Source of the DNA: Trichostrongylus colubriformis
Lineage: Eukaryota > Nematoda > Chromadorea > Rhabditida > Trichostrongylidae
Reading direction: 5' to 3'
Assembly (NCBI GenBank): GCA_963978905.1
Contig: OZ022258.1
Coordinates: 51,134,591 to 51,198,590 of the forward strand
Length of the DNA: 64,000 nucleotides
The position numbers were made by a program, and so were the translations under genes. The notes beneath the pieces were generated by a model, which was given only the letters and a program-made list of their open reading frames with translations, had not been told where the DNA came from and ran no database searches. Positions within the stretch are counted from its first letter, which is position 1. Each line of letters opens with the position of its first letter. This document shows, in pieces, positions 57,440 through 64,000 of this stretch.

Positions 57440-59908
57440 ATGGGTGGGTTGTGACCACCAATCATGAAGACGTCATATACGGCACGTTATTTTAATCATC
57501 TCGGCTGGTTTACTCTCAGCCAAGCTAATATATTACTTTTTAAAGCTACCAGTTGAGAAATAATATGTTCTAAAACAATTTTCAAGATAATCTCACGCTT
57601 GAAATCTCAAATTTGAGTGGGTTTTTATAGAAGATAATCTATTACAGCTGTTTAATGTAAAGGTGTGATACTCTGGCCTGAGCTGATCTCTTTTGAAGTT
57701 GTAAGCAGATTGTTCTCCTATCGGGATTCTTTCATTTCAAAAGTAGCAAGAAGCAGTAGTAGAACGGCTTCGTTTGGCGCACCAGCCAGCCACGTATCGA
57801 TCGTGTAACATCCTGAAATTGTATGCGTGTTGGAAATGTTACACAATTCGTGGAATCACCTCCCCCACCCGATGGAACATTTCGAAAACTCTCAACTTAC
57901 ATGTCTACGTTCGAAGTGAACTTCTCGAGTCGTTTCACAGCCCCTTTTTCTCTGAGCCTTCACCTAAGTCATCCAGAAAGCTCTCAACAATTACATAGTT
58001 CTCAGCTGCTTTTCGTCAGAGTTTCGTGAACACATAGGGATTCCCCGGACTGACAGCCCTCTGGGGAAACCCTATGTGTACATGTGTTCCGCCCTGCATT
58101 GCTCCGATCGGCCTCATTTATCATGCGCCATTCGAAATCCATCAAAGCGCACTTCAACAAAACACTCTTCTGAGGCTCTTGATGAATCGACCAGATTAGA
58201 GCAAGCCTGCCGGCCTTTCAGAGATTCAATCATCAATGTTGCCGCTATTCCGCAATGTTTGAATTTCTTTTCCATTTTTTGCAAAAAAGTTTATTACTTC
58301 CTATATTTCCCTATACATGTTTGTGTTATTATTGCAGCTTGTTTATCTTGTTTGCCTATCTCGTTTTTTCCCTTCCAGAAGTCAACTATCAATGAGGCCG
58401 TCTAGTCACATTTGCTGCTTTTTTATTTCCTTCCAGAAAGATTTATTAGTTCCTTTAATAGTCATACTAGTGCTGCTTAATAGTCCTTCACCAGTCGTAC
58501 CAATACCGCTGCTTCTTTATATTGTCTATTTATTATGCTTATACCTTTCCATTAGGAATTGAATTACCAATGCTGCCGTCTACTTGCAACCTCTGAACTC
58601 CCTTTTTATTTGTTTATCCTCGAAAAACAATCATTATGCATGTATTTCGGTCGTTTGCATTTTTGTTATGCTACTGCTGAAATTTGTTTATGTTGCCGTT
58701 TGTTTACTATGTTTCAATTATTTTTCTACTATCTCGAAATTCCTATACTCCGCAAAATTCTATACTCCGCATGTTATTTTAGTATTTCCCGGTGATTCTT
58801 GATAATTCTGCCTCAGCTGTTTCCTGATGTGGAAATAAAACGATTTTTTTTCAAATTTGATCTACGAATCAGTGATAACGAGCCTTCTTCCTCAGTTTTT
58901 TGATTAATAAAGAATAAGGGTAAACAATCCGTTGCTCAGGTTTCATTGCGTAATCCCAGTCTTTTAAAGGAAACCTTTCTTAATCCTGTTTTGCCACAAC
59001 AAAATAAGAAATCTTGATTGACTGGCAGGCCGTCCTGAGATGGCTATCGATCCTTGATGAGCCCTAATATAGGCATCAATAAATCGATTACGATGACTCA
59101 CTAAGGTGTGTCAGGCGTTTTTTTTTGTCGTAGTCCTGGCAAGTTTTGCCTACTCTTCTCCATGTTTTGATGGCATTGAACTGTCACAAGACCGCTACCC
59201 CTCCCTTGTTCGTTGGTTGCCGACCGACTTTCTATGAATAGCGCAATGCCGCTGTTTTAGTGTCACACGATCTGCTTGATTAGTTTGTTAGCAGCTCCAA
59301 TCCCATCTCGTCTCAATCAAGACTGTCCCCGCCCTGCCAGGACAACTTAATTAGCCTTCATTTTGTATGCAAGGGTGAAATTAGGGAATTCTTTACAAGG
59401 TTCCTCACTGATAAGTCACCGTCCAGCACCAAAATGACTCAAGCAAACTACATGGCGCATCCTTGGAGAACTTGATTTTCTACATCCATTTTCTTAAAGT
59501 TTTGCAATAGTTAAATCCATTTTCCGCTTTCATACATTTTTCTGTCACTTATTCGGCAATTGGAAAATAGTCGCGCTTTTCTTTTTTCATTTTTTCATCG
59601 TAGCTTCCTCATTTTCCTTTTCTCCTTTTTCCATGCATTTTCACTAAGAATTCCATAAAAATGGTTGAGATATGAAGTCTGAAGATAGAAAAATAGTAAC
59701 GATGTTTTGCGAATTTTGCACTTCTCAATTATTTTTCCTCGCATTTTTTGTCTTTCTCATTCTCTGGCGTCCACTTTATTCCATAACATCTTCTTTCTTT
59801 TCACCCGCGTCTCCTGAACAGGTTTTCTTAGCGAGCCATTCAATTTTCCTTTTTAAATTTTATTATAATTCTCCGTGTTAGTTTATAGTTTTTGATTGTT
59901 CTTTTCAG
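57440..59908. other. no confident gene; one hairpin
   Basis: Contains the 58030-58079 hairpin. Positions 58250-58800 are pyrimidine-rich with hydrophobic-looking open frames caused by T richness. SINE-like 3' motifs (ACATGGCGCATCC) occur near 59450-59462. Confidence 0.4.
58030..58079. other. 17-bp stem hairpin
   Basis: ACACATAGGGATTCCCC (58030-58046) pairs with GGGGAAACCCTATGTGT (58063-58079) with one mismatch across a 16-base loop. Confidence 0.65.
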
Positions 59909-60695
59909 ATGTTCCTAGTGTTTCTAATTTGTATACTTGTACTGATTGGACTATTTTTTAAAACCAGTGATAGCACATTCAATTTATGGTTTTGGTCAAA
60001 ATTTGGTGCCAGTGAAGGTGAGCTCATATCTATAAGTAGACGAATCATACTTGGAAATTCTGCGATAGATTCTGTTTCTAATACTTGGTTCTTCCATAGC
60101 GAAACAAGTTAATGCACTGTTCGCTTCATGCACTGGTGATGTATAGAATCCTGTCCCACGCCATGAAGGCCTTCTATATTGTTTAAGAGAAACATACTTT
60201 CAGAAAGTTTTCTGAAACTTTGTCCGAACATCCCTTAGTCCGTGCTAGATGTTCTGTATTCAGAATTATATGCAATAAATTTTTCAAAAAATAGTAACCA
60301 AACATTATAATTGCAATAACATCACACACCTTGATATTTACTGAGGCGTATCCGATAATGACGTTCGCTTTTATTATCCTGCGGAGAAGCGGAGTGACGG
60401 TTTTAAGATTGTGTTATTTTGGTTTTCTATACTAATTTTTATAAAAAGTACATTCATTTTGGATTTCATATTCATTTTCGCACTGCAGTTGTATAGCACA
60501 ATTGAAAGATGCGCGGCTGTCACGTTCAAGCAAACTAAGGAGGAAATGCGATTCTTCAATGGGGTATCATTATGTTCAAGTAGCGATAAGTGGAAATTCT
60601 TCAAGCATCCCATGACGTCCGGAAAACTGAGTTTGTTCAATAGAGTTCGTATGAGACGCGTTGTATATTCTCAGTTCTACATGCTTCAGTGTTAA
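59909..60695 (+). CDS. putative type II membrane protein, 126 residues, three exons
   Basis: Exons 59909-60017, 60346-60410 and 60489-60695 join in phase to 126 residues. A strong TTCTTTTCAG acceptor touches the ATG, fitting spliced-leader trans-splicing. The exon 1 donor is G|GTGAGC. The exon 2 acceptor (TTTACTGAG) and donor (ATT|GTGTTA) are weaker. Residues 1-17 (MFLVFLICILVLIGLFF) form an uncleaved signal anchor, and the remainder is a soluble, Cys-containing, basic domain with DVRFYYPAEKR and KFFKHPMTSGKLSLFNRVR. The layout recalls the N-terminus of Golgi glycosyltransferases, but no catalytic motif is visible. The protein may be truncated by the TAA at 60693-60695. Family not recognised. 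Confidence 0.5.
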
Positions 60696-60714
60696 ATCAG
60701 ACCTAAAGGCACTA

Positions 60715-61050
60715 TATAACCGTGGGTGTGTAGCCTTATGTCGAATTTTCGAGAACCGCCCGCGGCGAGCGACGCGGCTGGTCTTTTCGTGTGTGATTGC
60801 CTACACTGCGTACGCTCCCTCTAAACTTTTTATGCTGCTATTTTTTCTTTTTAAGGTAATGAAGTTATTGTTTTCAAATAATAATGAGATGAACTTTTCA
60901 AATAATAATGGGCTATTTTTTGAAGGATCTCCATGGTACTAGCCACTTGCGCCCAAGCGGAATTTCCAGCCGACCGCGGCAAGTCGTGCTGATGGCACCG
61001 CGTGCGACGCCGCAAAACGAAAATTCGACGTAAGGCACACATCCTATAAC
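60715..61050. mobile_element. MITE family G copy
   Basis: GTGTGTAGCCTTATGTCGAATTTTCG on the left and the inverse of CGAAAATTCGACGTAAGGCACACA on the right. The interior CTCCATGGTACTAG and GGCAAGTCGTGCTGATGGCACCG is shared with 53340-53690. It begins 20 bases after the stop of the preceding gene. Confidence 0.75.
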
Positions 61051-61628
61051 CATCCCCCAAAAAGTTGGTCTATGAATTCTGACTCACTTATAACATTTCT
61101 GAAAAATTTCCAGACTTGCTTGTTAAGATTTCAGTGTGGCGCTGGAAGAGGGTGGAAGGCTTTGGAAGCATCGCATCATCCTCATAGATAACAAAGCGCG
61201 CAGTCAGAATGTCTTTTTAAATGGACCAACGTCAACTTCCAGTCGTCTAAGTATCAAAGTACGATGCACGGCTGCCAGGGCCAAACTGCATTCGGCCCGG
61301 TCACGACACCGCACCCTTCGTCGTGTGCAGTCGCTTTGAAGACGAAGATACGAACTTAAACGATAGTGCCCTGGACTTATACTTCATTTTGGAGCGCTCG
61401 ACAGGGGGGCTTACGGACATGGATGGCGAGAGCGAGAGTGCGTGGCAAGAGTGAGAGCGTGTGGCGGAGTGAGAGAGTCTGGCACACCCTCACCCGAGTT
61501 CGTAGGCCACACCCTATGAAGCGCTCCGAAATGGACTGCAGCTTTCACTTTGTGGCTTTGATCAGCTTTTACTTTGTGCCTGTAGAGAACTCCCACCCGC
61601 TACTTACCAAACTCTAAATATCTGCTCA
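61051..61628. other. spacer, no gene called
   Basis: A GA-rich stretch at 61425-61475 (GCGAGAGCGAGAGTG...) is simple-sequence-like. Open frames of 67-83 codons are unsupported. Confidence 0.35.
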
Positions 61629-62106
61629 CTTAAAGAAATTGTCCACGGATGTTCAAGTTCCTCTGTATCAATATTACAATATGTTAATTTGTTTGCTCAC
61701 TGAGGGCCACATGCAACGTTTCACGCGCATGTACATACAAGAATCGAATTGAGACACGGTTCCACAAAGTGAGGCTGATGGGGTGCGGCGACCGAGTGGG
61801 CGTGGAGGCTAGAGTGCAAGAGCAATAGGCGACAGTCACATGGTCATGGATGCAGAGTGAGAAGCGGATCAACACTGGGCCCGAAAACTTGAACCGCGCT
61901 GTGGTCACTGGTAGCTGTTCACATGTTGTGGCGGGAAATTTGGCGGGACTTTGAAGAATTGCTCTCCTCCCAGTTCTTCGATTTCGGCTCCGAGATAAAG
62001 GACATCTTTCAGTTGTTATTGTGTTTCTGTTCATGGATTGTATTTAGTAGAGTGATTTTGAGAGGAATTAGAATCATAGAATTTTCGTGGACTACTCCTT
62101 CAAGAT
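61629..62106 (+). mobile_element. MITE family C, copy 3
   Basis: AAAGAAATTGTCCACGGATG at the start and GAATTTTCGTGGACTACTCCTT at the end. It shares GGTCATGGATGCAGAGTGAG, TTCACGCG and TAGTAGAGTGATTTTGAGAG with the other copies. Confidence 0.7.
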
Positions 62107-62231
62107 TGACTTTGCCTATGTAAACATTGTTATCAGTGATCCGTGAATACCACGCCAATTTGCACAATCTCCCGAAAATCACGCTGTTTGTTAATAAGCG
62201 AGACGGACAACGTCAAAGGCATGAACTTACC

Positions 62232-62253
62232 GGGGGGGGGGGGGGGGGAGGGG
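62232..62253 (+). repeat. G17-A-G5 tract
   Basis: Seventeen uninterrupted G (62232-62248), an A, then five G. This is the longest G/C homopolymer in the window and can form a G-quadruplex on the plus strand. Confidence 0.9.
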
Positions 62254-62861
62254 GACGACCGATTCTGTCGTCACGCCCATTGCGTCGCGGCGCGCACGCC
62301 GCGCGCAGCTACTTGCGCGGCAGATGGCGATGGAGAGCTTGAGCATTGAGGGTTTATTGTTTTGAATGTCGTTTTAAGACGAAAACGTTCCTATACACCA
62401 TTTAGTATAACCGCAACGAGTAATACAACAGTTTTCTAGGCCAAATACTTTGTTCACTGTTGTTCTCATGAAAGTTATTTCACGAGGTTGATGTCAGTTT
62501 CCTTTGCTTCCTTCGACAATTTGCCACAATTACCAGTGCGATTGTTTTAAACGAATGAGAGGTCGCTTGCAATGCGATTTTCTGCAGTTGTTATCGGCAT
62601 GAACAGATTCATCAAGGATTTACGACCCTTCGTGTGCCATCACTGAGATTAACCCGTTTAGAACACGCAACCATTGAAAATTCATGGTCCCTAGCCATTC
62701 GCTTTAGGATGCACCATACAATCGTTACCATTTATAATTATTAGATCCATTCTAATTGACAACTGAATAACATTAATTAATAATATTGTTACTATTACTA
62801 CTGTTATAACAGCAATAATAGTAGTAGTAATAATGATAAAAGCGGCGGAGGACGGAGGAGA

Positions 62862-62998
62862 TGTAGTGACAGGTTGCGCATATTCCCTCTGGCTTTGTGC
62901 GGGGGTCAGATCCCGCATCAACACCCGCCGGGATCACTGAAGCCTTCCTTCCTTCTGGGGTTGGTGATTTGCTACCACCCCACGAATCAGCGCTTTTA
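62862..62998 (+). repeat. tRNA-headed SINE-like repeat, truncated
   Basis: The head GTAGTGACAGGTTGCGCATA, GGGGTCAGATCCCGCATC, CACCCGCC and CTTCTGGGGTTGGTGATTTGC. It stops where a family F foldback element begins, so insertion of that element may have cut it. Confidence 0.65.
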
Positions 62999-63432
62999 AA
63001 GGAATCGTTCACGGAAAAATGAGTTTTTTCTGTTACCCATATATTTATGATGTATTTGCCTAATGCGCATGCAAAGTTTCACTCCGAAAAATATGAATCC
63101 GGCCAAGATACAGCACCACAAGTCTCGGCAGGGCGGGCGGGGCCTTTGAGCAAGTGTCCACCCTGTCGTCCGCCGCGGTGGGAGACCCATTGTAGGAACC
63201 GAAAGTTACGTGAACAGTCCCACTCTCCCCTCTCGACCGCGGCGGACGACGAGACGGGGCTTTGACTCGGAGGCGCCGCCCACCCGGCCAAAAATTCGGG
63301 AGCTGCATCTTAGCCTAATTCTCAATTTTTGCGCGAAACTTTGCATGCGACCCTTATTAGACAGATGCAACATAAACATATGGGTTATTACAGAAAAACT
63401 GATTTTTTCGTGGACGATTCTTTTAAGCATTA
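62996..63432. mobile_element. foldback element family F, copy 3
   Basis: TAAAGGAATCGTTCACGGAA and the inverse TCGTGGACGATTCTTTTAA bound a palindromic body with GCAAAGTTTC...AAATATGAAT and its inverse partner. It abuts a truncated SINE-like repeat. Confidence 0.85.
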
Positions 63433-64000
63433 AGCTATTCCAGCTTACAATATAAAGAACAGCAAAAATTAACGAAAATGTAGGACCATGACATGGACAA
63501 AGATCTGTCTAAGCGAAGGTGTTATTATTATATAACAATATAGTGCTGTGAAGGTATTATTATAACAATATAGTTTATCTAATCATTAGAAAAGTTATTA
63601 TTACAACAAGACAGTATACTAAGATAAGGAGTGGGAGTGAGAGGGATTGCTGATTGTTTCTTGGCATGAAATCCTACGGAGTGTTCCGTAAAGAGGTAGT
63701 CCTGACTCAGATCCCCACATAGCACCTGGCATAAGTGAATGGCTAACAATCCCATGAGTCATATTGCTGTTCCTAGCCGGCACATTGATGCACCTGATTG
63801 TAAAGTCATTTTGTAATAAGCATATCGATCAGGCAGTTCTGCCTCAAGAATTGCCTGACGGTAGTGAATAGTCAGCAATCGACCCACCTTTTGCTTAGGA
63901 ACGATAATTTTCAGAGCAATATTGGAATATTGGAAATATTTCGAAAATTATGATAGAAGTTATTTACACTCAATCGATTGAATTTCAGCTGCTATTCGGA
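63433..64000. other. no gene; three-unit AT repeat at 63516-63614
   Basis: Three imperfect units of about 37 bases share GTTATTAT-TA-AACAATATAG (63522, 63554, 63594). The rest shows nothing coding up to the window edge. Confidence 0.5.

Noticed and set aside
1..64000. CRISPR arrays, bacterial operons, prophage or plasmid features
   Set aside because: Introns, trans-splice acceptors, polyadenylation signals and eukaryotic tRNAs show nuclear animal DNA. No regularly spaced short repeats of CRISPR type were seen.

Overview
The window looks like nuclear DNA of a nematode, most likely a clade V strongylid such as a hookworm relative. Four observations support this. Coding exons are short, with compact GT-AG introns. 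Several first exons have a TTTCAG-type acceptor a few bases before the ATG, which fits spliced-leader trans-splicing. The ribosomal protein uL2 gene and a sterol delta-7 reductase gene lie about 6 kb apart, and I recall the same pair as neighbours in Caenorhabditis. A bandit-like mariner carcass is present, with a heavy load of small DNA transposons. The genus is inference.

Layout. Positions 1-26,000 hold almost no confident protein gene. They contain a wrecked mariner element (988-2730), two copies of a ~0.9 kb element with mariner-like ends (5856-6753, 16770-17646), MITEs, foldback elements, a 132-bp tandem repeat (9240-9760), copies of a tRNA-headed SINE-like repeat and a tRNA-like pseudogene (15511-15582). 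Two open stretches on the minus strand at 14-15.2 kb may be exons of an unknown gene.

From 26 to 46.3 kb lies the gene-bearing core: a 96-residue single-pass membrane protein (26222-26650, +), ribosomal protein uL2/RPL8 (29722-31621, -, five exons, 260 residues), a 175-residue membrane protein with two PPxY motifs (33571-35132, +, four exons), the end of a small plus-strand gene (37202-37363), and 7-dehydrocholesterol reductase (37421-46285, -, ten exons, 453 residues). The last two converge, with 57 bases between their stop codons and side-by-side polyadenylation signals. Transposons sit in the introns and 3' flanks of these genes.

From 46.3 to 64 kb repeats dominate again. There is a direct segmental duplication carrying two identical tRNA-Asp(GUC) genes and their degraded copies, with an 800-bp foldback element between them, and one initiator tRNA-Met. 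Unidentified split genes lie at 55.7-56.9 kb (-) and 59.9-60.7 kb (+), and a weak one at 54.5-54.8 kb (+).

The proteins do not form an evident pathway. They are housekeeping translation components (uL2, tRNA-Asp, initiator tRNA-Met), sterol metabolism in a presumably sterol-auxotrophic animal, and small membrane proteins. No new enzymatic system was found. The most unusual content is the set of related short elements and how they intersect genes and tRNAs. All exon structures were read by eye from splice signals and frame continuity.
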